Of a stretch of 64,000 nt of DNA, positions 26,358 to 33,999 are shown one piece after another. Under the pieces are notes generated by a model. That model was not told the origin of the DNA and made no database searches. It was given only the letters and a program-made list of their open reading frames with translations. The position numbers and the translations under genes are program-made. How positions within the stretch are numbered: the first letter of the stretch is position 1; each line of letters starts with the position of its first letter. Source of the stretch: an uncultured Clostridia bacterium (GTDB lineage Bacteria; Bacillota; Clostridia; Oscillospirales; Acutalibacteraceae); NCBI GenBank assembly GCA_937876375.1, contig CALEHY010000019.1, forward strand, positions 1-64,000, read 5' to 3'.

Positions 26358-27860
26358 TTCGTCCTCGAATTCTATTCCGTTAAAATTAGCCTCGATAGTC
26401 GCAATATCCGTATCTGTGCCATAGGTGTCACCCTTTGTATACGAATATTTGCCATATTTTCCGTATCGACCATATCGACGATATGAGTACTTGCCATAAT
26501 TTTCGGACTCAATACCCTTCGTGATACGATTAAGCACACAGCCAAGCACCTCTGCATTAACATTGTCGAACATTTGCAAACCTTGGTTAATGCTCCTACG
26601 AGAGCAGATATCCTGTGCCACTACATACACTGCTGCATCAGCATAATCACTAATAACAGATGCATCAGCAAGATATCCAATAGGTGGTGAATCGATAATG
26701 ATGAACTCAAAATATTCGCTAAGCTCCTGAATAAACTTCTTCGCATTCTCATCACCAACAAGCTCTGAGGCGTCAGCATTGTTATTTCGCTCAACAGCGA
26801 TATAAAAATTATCAGTGCTGGTCTTGTACACACAGGTCTTGATATCAGCATTGCCACGAATGTAATCGGACACATTCTTGATTTCATTATCTATATCCAT
26901 ATACTCTGCGATACTAGGTACACGCAAGTCAAAATCAACCAAACAAGTCCTATATCCCTTTAGAGCAATAGATTTTGCAAGATTAAGAGCGATAATCGAC
27001 TTGCCCTCGCCAGAGATTGTGCTAGTAACAACTACGGACTTGTAGCCCTTGTCCTTGCATTTTCTGATGACAGAATTTCGGATAGTGAATATACCCTCTC
27101 TAAATTTGTAGCTGATATTGATATCCTGTACGTCTGGGATAATATCGGTCTTGTCCTTGCTCCTCTTTTTGTTATGGAGCTCTGCAACAGAGCCAAGACA
27201 GATAGTGTTGAAATAATTGCTGATATCATCACCACGAATAACAGTGTTAGTAATCAGCGACAGCAAAAAGATGAGCGCAAATGCACCAACGCCACCAGCT
27301 AATGCACCCAAAATCGCCTTTTTCGTATAATTAGGGATATTAGTTGGCATAGTCGACACAGTTGAGGTGTCAATTAGACTAAGCTGTGTCGAGCCGATAA
27401 CGAATTTTGCAACCTTTGGATAGTTAGTGATAACGCTTTGCAAAACGTCGTAGGCATTTTGAGGATTTGAGCTAGTTACATTGATAGTAAAAAGATTTGT
27501 ATCCTCAAGTGCAGATGCAGAAATATTAGCATTCACCTTGTCAACACCAAGGTCATTTGCGATAACCTTGTTGAGTGATGACGAGGTCAATATACTAGGA
27601 AATGTTGATGCAAGCTGCTGTGCAGTAGCCTTGTTATATGTCTGTGATGACGACTCCCTAACATCAACATTTACAGTAAATGTCGCACTGGCACTGTATG
27701 ATGGAACAAAACGAAAATATGTCACAAAGGACAACCCAGCAGAGCCGATAACAGCAAAAATAAGTATCAGTATCCACAAGCGCTTGAACCATTCGATAAA
27801 ATGATACAGTATGTTCTCAATGAAATATGCAGAAGCGTTGTTCTTGCTAGTATTTTCCAT
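26355..27860 (-). CDS. Wzc/CpsCD-like bacterial tyrosine kinase, copy 2
   Basis: A 501-residue single-chain chain-length regulator and BY-kinase for capsule or exopolysaccharide synthesis at the membrane. Order: N-terminal Wzz-type domain between two membrane spans (about 28-48 and 185-207), then a P-loop kinase with Walker A (STISGEGKSIIALNLA), Walker A' (CLVDFDLRVPS) and Walker B (FIIIDSPPIGYLAD), and a Tyr-rich tail near 465-485 (RRYGRYGKYGKYSY) for autophosphorylation. It overlaps the stop of the first kinase by one base (TAATG). Firmicutes usually split these parts in two proteins; here both paralogues are fused. No glycosyltransferase follows. Confidence 0.9.
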   Translation of the reverse strand: MENTSKNNASAYFIENILYHFIEWFKRLWILILIFAVIGSAGLSFVTYFRFVPSYSASATFTVNVDVRESSSQTYNKATAQQLASTFPSILTSSSLNKVIANDLGVDKVNANISASALEDTNLFTINVTSSNPQNAYDVLQSVITNYPKVAKFVIGSTQLSLIDTSTVSTMPTNIPNYTKKAILGALAGGVGAFALIFLLSLITNTVIRGDDISNYFNTICLGSVAELHNKKRSKDKTDIIPDVQDINISYKFREGIFTIRNSVIRKCKDKGYKSVVVTSTISGEGKSIIALNLAKSIALKGYRTCLVDFDLRVPSIAEYMDIDNEIKNVSDYIRGNADIKTCVYKTSTDNFYIAVERNNNADASELVGDENAKKFIQELSEYFEFIIIDSPPIGYLADASVISDYADAAVYVVAQDICSRRSINQGLQMFDNVNAEVLGCVLNRITKGIESENYGKYSYRRYGRYGKYGKYSYTKGDTYGTDTDIATIEANFNGIEFEDE

Positions 27861-29377
27861 TATCCTTCCTCCTTTTTAGAGGCTGAAGAATGGCGACCTA
27901 AACGAGAATACTTGCCATACCTACCATATTTGCCATAGCGACCATACTTGCCGTATGAATATCTAGAATATCTGCCATACCTGCCATATCCACCATAAGC
28001 ATAGCCATATGATGACGAGCTAGATGATGAGCCAACACTGTTGTTGAGCACAGCACCGACCAAAGGCACATTAGTTCTTGTAAGCACGTCGATGCTATCG
28101 TTAATCATTATTGTCTTGACCTCATCCTCTTTTACAACGATGAGGCTAGCGTCAGATGCCATAATAACGTCGTCGATATCAGACACAAGCGCAATAGGTG
28201 GAGTGTCAACGATGATGAAATCATATTTTGTCTTCAAATGCTCGATAATATGTGACAGCTTTGAACGATGAAGAGCACGATTGATATTGCCAACACTGTG
28301 GCTAGATAGTAGCATATCAAGATTGTTCTTCTTGTTATGGATAATATAATCCTCTATCTTGAGCTCATCTGTGCTCATAAGATATGATGATAGCTCCTTG
28401 TCCTCGTCAATCTCCTGCTCAAAAATTCTATATACAGCTGGTCGACGAAGGTCAAAATCAATAATAAGCACCTTGAAATGCTGACGAGCTAGCACGATAG
28501 CAAGGTTTGCTGCGACAGTGGTCTTGCCCTCATTCTCCAGTGCAGATGCAACAGCGAAGCACTTATATCCCTTGTGTCGTTGCTCACGCTCTAGCTTTGA
28601 ACGAAGCTTGTTGTACGATTCCTCAAATGCAAAGCTGCTTGTCACGTCTGATACTAACAGACCTGCTCTCTTTCTTCTCTTTTCGTGTGGGATAGTGCCA
28701 TAAAGCTTTGTATCTAGCTTTTCCTCTAGCTGATGCTCGTTCTTAACAGTGTCCTTTAGGAATGACAAGACGATGATACCAGCAAGCGACAGCACTGCAC
28801 CTATCAGTGCACCCATTATTCCACCCCTAAATGCACCAGGGGTATTGTTTGGTCTTGTTGGAACAGATGGAGCGTCAAAAACGTCCATAACAGCGTTACC
28901 CATAACCTCCTTCGAGAAGGTAGGATAATTCCTAATTACCGAGCAGAGTATATCATAGCTCTCCCTTGGGCTAGTCGCTGTAACGCTGAGCACCAAAAGG
29001 TTAGTATCTGGCACGATATCAGCTGTGATAGTAGCGTCAAGAACATTTAGTCCTAGCTCCTTGCGAACACTATCTTGCAAAGCAGATGAGTCGAGTATCA
29101 TCTTGAACACCTGATTTAGCTGAACAGCTGTGTTAAGATTTGAATACGCATCATACGAGCCATCACGAGTAGATACCAGAAATGTGGTGTTGCTAGTGTA
29201 CTGTGGCTTGTAGGTCTCACATTTCATAATGTAAAATCCACTGCCGAACACAACAATAGCCAGTGCAATCAGCACAATATTTCTTAATATATCTCTTATG
29301 ATACTCTTGATACTGATATCATCAAGGTTAAAATCAGTAGTTTTTGTCGATTTTGTAGACTTAATTTTTTCTGCCAT
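27860..29377 (-). CDS. Wzc/CpsCD-like bacterial tyrosine kinase, copy 1
   Basis: A 505-residue paralogue of the next gene, with the same order: Wzz-type domain with two membrane spans (about 32-50 and 180-205), Walker A (ALENEGKTTVAANLA, lacking the usual PGEGK), Walker A' (LIIDFDLRRPA), Walker B (DFIIVDTPPIALVSD) and a long Tyr/Gly/Arg/Lys-rich tail (about 455-495) made of YGRYGKY-type repeats with over a dozen tyrosines. It starts with a TAATG overlap after the Ig-like membrane protein and ends with a TAATG overlap into copy 2, so the three are translated together. Expected role: phospho-cycling with the PHP phosphatase to control polysaccharide export. Confidence 0.9.
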   Translation of the reverse strand: MAEKIKSTKSTKTTDFNLDDISIKSIIRDILRNIVLIALAIVVFGSGFYIMKCETYKPQYTSNTTFLVSTRDGSYDAYSNLNTAVQLNQVFKMILDSSALQDSVRKELGLNVLDATITADIVPDTNLLVLSVTATSPRESYDILCSVIRNYPTFSKEVMGNAVMDVFDAPSVPTRPNNTPGAFRGGIMGALIGAVLSLAGIIVLSFLKDTVKNEHQLEEKLDTKLYGTIPHEKRRKRAGLLVSDVTSSFAFEESYNKLRSKLEREQRHKGYKCFAVASALENEGKTTVAANLAIVLARQHFKVLIIDFDLRRPAVYRIFEQEIDEDKELSSYLMSTDELKIEDYIIHNKKNNLDMLLSSHSVGNINRALHRSKLSHIIEHLKTKYDFIIVDTPPIALVSDIDDVIMASDASLIVVKEDEVKTIMINDSIDVLTRTNVPLVGAVLNNSVGSSSSSSSYGYAYGGYGRYGRYSRYSYGKYGRYGKYGRYGKYSRLGRHSSASKKEEG

Positions 29378-29988
29378 TATTGCACCTCCTCACCAGTTAC
29401 GGTAACAACAATGTCCCTAGTGCTGACATCACCAGATGAGTTTGTTACACTCAATTTTACAGAATATTTGCCTGGAACACCATACTTAACGTCGTTAATC
29501 TCCAGTCTAACCTGCTCGCTAATATCGCCATCAATGGCGTCAATAGCGCTAATCTTTGCCAAAATCTCATTAGTTGAGCCCATGCTAACACTAATATCCC
29601 TTGCACACTGTATCTCTGGTGATTTGTAATCAGTGTAGGTGATATCTCTTTCAATCTTTGTCACATTATTGCTGCTATCGAACGCAACATATGTGATAGT
29701 ACGCTTGTTGCCATCGATAATTTGGGATATGCTCTCGATAATAACCGAGTCAGTAACATTGCCATCCTCTTTGTCGATAGCTACGACGTCCTTTAGGAAA
29801 TCATCCTCTGTCGCCTTTACAGAGAATTCGTTGCTGTCAGCCTCGATAGTGATAACCGGTGCTGCATTCATGCTCTCAATATGACGGTGCACCCAGTAAT
29901 ATCCAATGCCTACAATCACTAGTGCAATTATCACAAGCTCGATGATAACGAGCCTTGGTATTCTCAATTTGTTCTTTGCCTTTTTCAT
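29377..29988 (-). CDS. Membrane-anchored DUF5011/Ig-like protein in capsule operon
   Basis: A 203-residue protein with an N-terminal membrane span (about 10-32, preceded by Lys/Arg) and two extracellular Ig-like repeats of the DUF5011 type, as shown by KEDGNVTDSVIIE and DAIDGDISEQVRLE followed by GKYSVKLSVTNSSGD. Two adjacent ATG codons exist (29991 and 29988); the second gives a better six-base distance from GGAG. It lies between the phosphatase and kinase genes and overlaps the kinase start by one base. A structural or receptor role at the surface is inferred. The divergent 30880-31725 gene encodes a relative. Confidence 0.75.
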   Translation of the reverse strand: MKKAKNKLRIPRLVIIELVIIALVIVGIGYYWVHRHIESMNAAPVITIEADSNEFSVKATEDDFLKDVVAIDKEDGNVTDSVIIESISQIIDGNKRTITYVAFDSSNNVTKIERDITYTDYKSPEIQCARDISVSMGSTNEILAKISAIDAIDGDISEQVRLEINDVKYGVPGKYSVKLSVTNSSGDVSTRDIVVTVTGEEVQ

Positions 29989-30002
29989 CATTTTCTCCAA
30001 AA

Positions 30003-30743
30003 TTATAGTATAGGTCTGCTAATAACTAGCTTCTTATCCTCAATAACACAGCCAGGATTGATATCAAACAGCTTTGTTGCCGTCTTGTCACCAAAGTTCT
30101 CCCTAACTATATCAAACGCAAGCTCCATATCAGTGTTTCTGCCACTTGGCGAATGAGCATCGCTAGCAACAAACTGTGCAAGTCGATGATTTATCAGCTC
30201 AAACGCTGTGTCCCTAGCACCAATACCAAAATCACCAATCAATGACCCCTTGTTAATCTGTAGCAGTGCGCCACAATTCATGATATCCAGCCCAGAATTA
30301 ATACGAGATTTGACACAATCATATCTCTCTGGATGGGCAACTATCGGCACATAGCCAAGAGCACTGAGTCGTTTCAGCTTGTCAATCATATAGCCAAGAC
30401 TAGCGTAAAAATCGAACTCTACTAGCAAAAATCGTGAGCCGTTGATAGTAGGTAGCAGCCTCTGCTGTGCGAGTGTAACAGCCTCATCGTTGCAGAATAT
30501 TTCACCACCAAGGTAGACATTGATGCCAATCTTTGTCCTGTCAATCTTTTGAACAAAGGCATCAAAGACCATCTTCATCTCCTCTCTCAAATTCTTGCTA
30601 TCTTCATAAAGATTTGAATGAGGAGTGAGAACAATGGCGCTAGTGCCAGAATATTCTGCCATCTTCAGTAGCTCCATAGCACTATCAGTACTATTAGCTC
30701 CGTCGTCAACATATGGCAAAATATGGCTATGGATATCGACCAT
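30003..30743 (-). CDS. PHP-family protein-tyrosine phosphatase (CpsB/YwqE-like)
   Basis: A 246-residue metal-dependent phosphatase that removes phosphate from the tails of BY-kinases. The PHP metal ligands are visible: MVDIHSHILPYVDDG at the start, LTPHSNLYED, GGEIFCN, VAHPERYD and ASDAHSP near the end. The ATG at 30743 has GGAGGATT before it. A longer in-frame reading to 31199 is rejected because it is the antisense of the divergent gene. First gene of the capsule-control operon (phosphatase, Ig-like protein, kinase, kinase), with a promoter at 30775-30803. Confidence 0.92.
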   Translation of the reverse strand: MVDIHSHILPYVDDGANSTDSAMELLKMAEYSGTSAIVLTPHSNLYEDSKNLREEMKMVFDAFVQKIDRTKIGINVYLGGEIFCNDEAVTLAQQRLLPTINGSRFLLVEFDFYASLGYMIDKLKRLSALGYVPIVAHPERYDCVKSRINSGLDIMNCGALLQINKGSLIGDFGIGARDTAFELINHRLAQFVASDAHSPSGRNTDMELAFDIVRENFGDKTATKLFDINPGCVIEDKKLVISRPIL

Positions 30744-30774
30744 AGTAATCCTCCAAAACATTTCTTTTGCGCAT

Positions 30775-30803
30775 ATAATAACATTTTTGTATATAAAAAG
30801 CAA
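30775..30803 (-). promoter_or_regulatory. Promoter of the capsule-control operon
   Basis: On the minus strand TTGCTT (30798-30803), a 17-base spacer and TATTAT (30775-30780) lie about 30 bases before the PHP phosphatase ATG. Confidence 0.5.
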
Positions 30804-30835
30804 TATTATTATATTTAATATAATGTTAAAAGGGA

Positions 30836-30864
30836 TTGCGACAATATAGCAAATGCTGTATAAT
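30836..30864 (+). promoter_or_regulatory. Promoter of the divergent Ig-like gene, giving a very short leader
   Basis: TTGCGA (30836-30841), a 17-base spacer and a perfect TATAAT (30859-30864). A start about seven bases downstream would leave a leader of only about 9-10 bases before the ATG at 30880. The -10 box also overlaps an upstream ATG at 30853, ruling that start out. Confidence 0.6.
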
Positions 30865-30879
30865 ACCCTTGGTGATAAT

Positions 30880-31725
30880 ATGAAAAGCATACAAAAAATT
30901 GCAACTATAATGATATGCCTACTATGTGCTGGAGCACTGGTGTATTTCATCTTTTTCTTCGGTGGAGCAAAGAATGACAACAACGAGCTGACCACCATAG
31001 CACAGAAAGAGTACGAAATAACATTTGCTACCGACACATTAGAATATAACAAAAAGACTAGCTTTATGGACGGAGTGACAGCAACGGACGAGAACGGTGT
31101 CGACCTTATCGACGAGGTCACTGTATCGTGCAAGCCAACGAACAATATCTCCGTTAAGGAGCTGACATATTCCGTCAACAAGGCTGGATATGTCATCAAA
31201 TCCTACACCAGACGACTGGTGATAAACGGTGACTACACTGGTCCAACGATTACTGTCGCTGATGAGGATATCGAGATACCACTCAACGAGGTGAACAACC
31301 TGTCATCCTTTATCAGCAGGTCCAGCGCTATCGACACCGACGACGGATTTGGTCGCAAATGCTCGATAACAGCAGTGTTCAATGCACAGGTCACCGACCT
31401 TGGCGATTATGTAATCACCATCACAGCAGAAAATATGTTCGGCGATACAAAATCGGTCAAGACTAGCGTCAGTGTCACCGACCCTAATTCGTCGATAATC
31501 AAGCTGACCACCAGTGCTGTGACAATCAGCGTTGGCGACAAGTTCGTGCCAGAGGAATATATCAAATCTGCTGTGCACGACGAGATGGGCGATATATCAA
31601 CTGCTGTCATCTGCACCTCAACAGTGGACACAAAGACACCAGGTCAGTACACCGTGACATACTCATTCGGCAATATCGATGAGCTAAAGAACGAAAAAGC
31701 AACCCTAACAGTTACGATAAAATAA
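30880..31725 (+). CDS. Membrane-anchored DUF5011/Ig-like protein, divergent to capsule operon
   Basis: A 281-residue protein with an N-terminal membrane span (about 5-28) and two to three extracellular Ig-like repeats; the pattern FMDGVTATDENGVDLIDEVTV and DLGDYVITITAENMFGD resembles DUF5011 and the paralogue at 29377-29988. It is transcribed away from the capsule operon from a shared 136-base control region. The ATG at 30880 (MKSIQKIATIMI) is chosen since the promoter -10 box overlaps the only earlier ATG. GGTGAT sits just three bases before the ATG, unusually close. Function unknown; a cell-surface part of the same polysaccharide system is likely. Confidence 0.72.
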   Translation: MKSIQKIATIMICLLCAGALVYFIFFFGGAKNDNNELTTIAQKEYEITFATDTLEYNKKTSFMDGVTATDENGVDLIDEVTVSCKPTNNISVKELTYSVNKAGYVIKSYTRRLVINGDYTGPTITVADEDIEIPLNEVNNLSSFISRSSAIDTDDGFGRKCSITAVFNAQVTDLGDYVITITAENMFGDTKSVKTSVSVTDPNSSIIKLTTSAVTISVGDKFVPEEYIKSAVHDEMGDISTAVICTSTVDTKTPGQYTVTYSFGNIDELKNEKATLTVTIK

Positions 31726-31730
31726 AAAAT

Positions 31731-31762
31731 ATCCCTAGTACCTGCGTACTAGGGATTTAGTT
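31731..31762. terminator. Bidirectional terminator between Ig-like gene and gdhA
   Basis: The arms ATCCCTAGTA (31731-31740) and TACTAGGGAT (31747-31756) have A-rich sequence on the left and TTTAGTTTTTT on the right, serving both convergent genes. Confidence 0.88.
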
Positions 31763-31764
31763 TT

Positions 31765-33114
31765 TTAATAGATACCCTGTGCCATCATTGCCTCTGCAAC
31801 CTTTTCAAATCCAGCGATATTAGCACCAGCAACAAGGTTGTAGCCAAGTCCATATCTCTCTGCAGCCTCGACTGACTGACGATGAATCTCTATCATCGCA
31901 TTATGTAATCTTGTGTCAACCTCTTCTGCTGTCCAAGACAATCTCTGGCTGTTCTGGCTCATTTCAAGACCGGATACGCACACGCCACCAGCGTTAACAG
32001 CCTTTGATGGAGCAACAACGACACCATCAATGTCCATTAGGTAATTAAGTGCTTCCTCTGTGGTTGGCATATTAGCAACCTCGATATAGTACTTTGTGCC
32101 ATTGGCAACGATTTGCTTTGCTTCCTCGATACCAATCTCGTTCTGTGTAGCACAAGGTAGAGCAACGTCAACCTTGATACCCCAAGGCTTCTGATTAGGG
32201 AAGAACTGAACACCAAATTTATCAGCATAATCCTGGCATCTATCTCTGCCAGATGCTCTCATTTCTAGTAGGTAATCAATCTTTTCGTCAGTGATGATTC
32301 CATCTGGGTCATATACAAATCCATCAGGACCAGAGATAGTAACAGCCTTGCCACCAAGCTGGGCAATTTTCTTGCAAGCACCCCAAGCAACATTACCAAA
32401 TCCGGATACACCAAAGGTCTTACCCTTGATATCATCGCCCAAATGCTTAAACACCTCACAAGTGTAATAGATAGCACCATAGCCAGTAGCCTCTGGTCTA
32501 ATGAGAGAGCCACCGAATGTGATACCCTTACCAGTAATAACGCCATTCTCAAATGCGTCAACAATTCTCTTGTACTGACCGAACAGGTAGCCGACCTCTC
32601 TAGCACCAACACCGATATCACCAGCTGGCACGTCGACATTTGGTCCGATATGACGATAAAGCTCGGTCATAAATGCCTGGCAGAAACGCATAATCTCGCC
32701 CTTGCTCTTGCCACGAGGGTCAAAATCAGATCCACCCTTTGCACCACCCATAGGTAGTCCAGTCAATGAATTCTTAAATGTCTGCTCAAATCCTAGGAAA
32801 TACATAATTGATGAGTTAACGCTAGGATGAAAACGCAATCCACCCTTGTATGGACCGATAGCAGAGTTAAACTGCACACGGTAGCCACGATTAATCTGGG
32901 TCTTGCCATCATCATCAACCCAAGCAATACGGAATGTGATAAGTCTATCTGGCTCAACCATACGAGATAGCAAATCATCCTCAACATACTCTGGGTGCTC
33001 CTCAATAACAGCCTCTAGCGAACGAAACACCTCTTTAACGCACTGAATATATTCAGGCTTTGCATTATCACGACGCTCTACGGTCTTGATAACATCCTCA
33101 ATGTACTTATTCAT
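31765..33114 (-). CDS. gdhA: NADP-type glutamate dehydrogenase
   Basis: Cytosolic enzyme that joins ammonia and 2-oxoglutarate to make glutamate (hexameric small-subunit class, 449 residues, normal length). Visible: substrate-binding KGGLRFHPSVNSS, the catalytic Lys in LPMGGAKGGSDFDPRGKS, AGDIGVGAREVGYLFGQYK, the dinucleotide fold GVSGFGNVAWGACKKIAQLG, and the C-terminal SQNSQRLSWTAEEVD typical of the NADP assimilatory form. The ATG at 33114 has AAGGGGATT before it; longer in-frame readings lack a site. A TTGACA promoter and a perfect dyad in the leader (33132-33153) suggest dedicated nitrogen-related control. Divergent from rubrerythrin. Confidence 0.96.
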   Translation of the reverse strand: MNKYIEDVIKTVERRDNAKPEYIQCVKEVFRSLEAVIEEHPEYVEDDLLSRMVEPDRLITFRIAWVDDDGKTQINRGYRVQFNSAIGPYKGGLRFHPSVNSSIMYFLGFEQTFKNSLTGLPMGGAKGGSDFDPRGKSKGEIMRFCQAFMTELYRHIGPNVDVPAGDIGVGAREVGYLFGQYKRIVDAFENGVITGKGITFGGSLIRPEATGYGAIYYTCEVFKHLGDDIKGKTFGVSGFGNVAWGACKKIAQLGGKAVTISGPDGFVYDPDGIITDEKIDYLLEMRASGRDRCQDYADKFGVQFFPNQKPWGIKVDVALPCATQNEIGIEEAKQIVANGTKYYIEVANMPTTEEALNYLMDIDGVVVAPSKAVNAGGVCVSGLEMSQNSQRLSWTAEEVDTRLHNAMIEIHRQSVEAAERYGLGYNLVAGANIAGFEKVAEAMMAQGIY

Positions 33115-33131
33115 AATAATCCCCTTTCTGT

Positions 33132-33186
33132 GTGTATAATTTGCCTTATACACCTTGAGAGTAACACTATTTTTGTATCTTGTCAA
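33132..33186 (-). promoter_or_regulatory. gdhA promoter with perfect dyad at the transcript start
   Basis: On the minus strand TTGACA (33181-33186), a 17-base spacer and TACTCT (33158-33163). The dyad GTGTATAA-6-TTATACAC (33132-33139 and 33146-33153) falls at about +1 to +20, a typical place for a repressor operator. Confidence 0.55.
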
Positions 33187-33283
33187 CAATGATTTTCAAC
33201 ATTTTAGGGTTGTTTTTGTCAATTTCATACAAAGAATAGTGAAAAGGATAAATTTGGCTATACTACACTTAGGGGGTATCAAT

Positions 33284-33820
33284 ATGAACAAATATTCAAA
33301 TACGAAAACAGAACAAAATCTAAAGGATGCCTTTATGGCAGAGAGCAGAGCACGAACAAAATACAGCCTTTTTGCTGACAAGGCAAAGCAAGAGGGCTAT
33401 GAGCAAATCGCAGAGCTGTTCGAGTACACAGCCGAAAACGAGCTAGCACACGCTAGAATGTGGATGAACGAGCTTGGCTGTGTCGAAACAACGGACAAAA
33501 ATTTGTCAAAAGCTGCTGATGGCGAAAACTGGGAATGGACCGATATGTACGAGGGCTATGCCAAGACAGCTGATGAGGAGGGCTTTACCGACCTAGCGCT
33601 AAAATTTCGTATGGTCGCAACGATAGAAAAACACCACGAGGAGCGATACCGAGCACTGCTACAAAATGTAGAAACAGCAAAAGTGTTCGAAAAGAGCGAG
33701 GTCAAGGTGTGGGAATGCCGAAACTGTGGGCATATCGTCGTTGGCACAAGCGCACCAGAAATCTGTCCTGTCTGCTCCTATGCCCAAGCATACTATCAGC
33801 TCCATACAGAGAATTACTAA
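33284..33820 (+). CDS. rbr: Rubrerythrin
   Basis: A 178-residue peroxide-reducing enzyme of anaerobes. The N-terminal ferritin-like diiron domain shows paired ligands (AFMAESRARTKY, AENELAHARMW, TIEKHHEERY) and the C-terminal rubredoxin-like iron site shows ECRNCGHIV and CPVCSYAQAYY. Length and order match classical rubrerythrin. The ATG at 33284 follows AGGGGG by seven bases; an in-frame start at 33155 is rejected because it lacks a site and overlaps the gdhA promoter region. Single gene with its own terminator, consistent with an oxidative-stress function in an obligate anaerobe. Confidence 0.95.
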   Translation: MNKYSNTKTEQNLKDAFMAESRARTKYSLFADKAKQEGYEQIAELFEYTAENELAHARMWMNELGCVETTDKNLSKAADGENWEWTDMYEGYAKTADEEGFTDLALKFRMVATIEKHHEERYRALLQNVETAKVFEKSEVKVWECRNCGHIVVGTSAPEICPVCSYAQAYYQLHTENY

Positions 33821-33828
33821 ACAAAAAG

Positions 33829-33855
33829 CCTCCCTTTACATAAGGGAGGTTTTTT
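33829..33855 (+). terminator. Terminator of rubrerythrin
   Basis: The arms CCTCCCTT and AAGGGAGG (33829-33836 and 33842-33849) are followed by TTTTTTG. The stem resembles the arm of the hairpin repeat at 1782. Confidence 0.9.
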
Positions 33856-33857
33856 GT

Positions 33858-33995
33858 ATATCTACAATATTGTGACAACATTTTTAATTGAGAATTGACA
33901 ATTTAAAATTGATAATTTTTGGTGGACTTCGTCCACACCTATTATTAATTGCTGTCCGCAGGACCATTAATTTTCAATTCTACATTTTCAATTTT
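33858..33995. repeat. Intergenic repeat region with 22-base motif and nested inverted repeats
   Basis: Starts with the recurring 22-base motif (33858-33879). Then AATTGAGAATTGACAATT-type sequence (33886 on) is mirrored by CATTAATTTTCAATTCTA and TTTTCAATTTTC (33965-33995), making a loose inverted repeat of MITE type. In the middle are two small hairpins, GGTGGACTTCGTCCACA and GTCCGCAGGAC, joined by CACCTATTATTAATTG, much like the pair at 1680-1732. No gene is seen. Confidence 0.65.
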
Positions 33996-33999
33996 CGAT

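Noticed and set aside
30744..31199. Long N-terminal extension of the PHP phosphatase
   Set aside because: It is antisense to the divergent Ig-like gene and crosses both promoters; MVDIHSH at 30743 is the family start with a good ribosome site.
33155..33283. Extended rubrerythrin N-terminus
   Set aside because: No ribosome site and overlap with the gdhA control region; the rubrerythrin family starts at MNKYSNTKTEQN.
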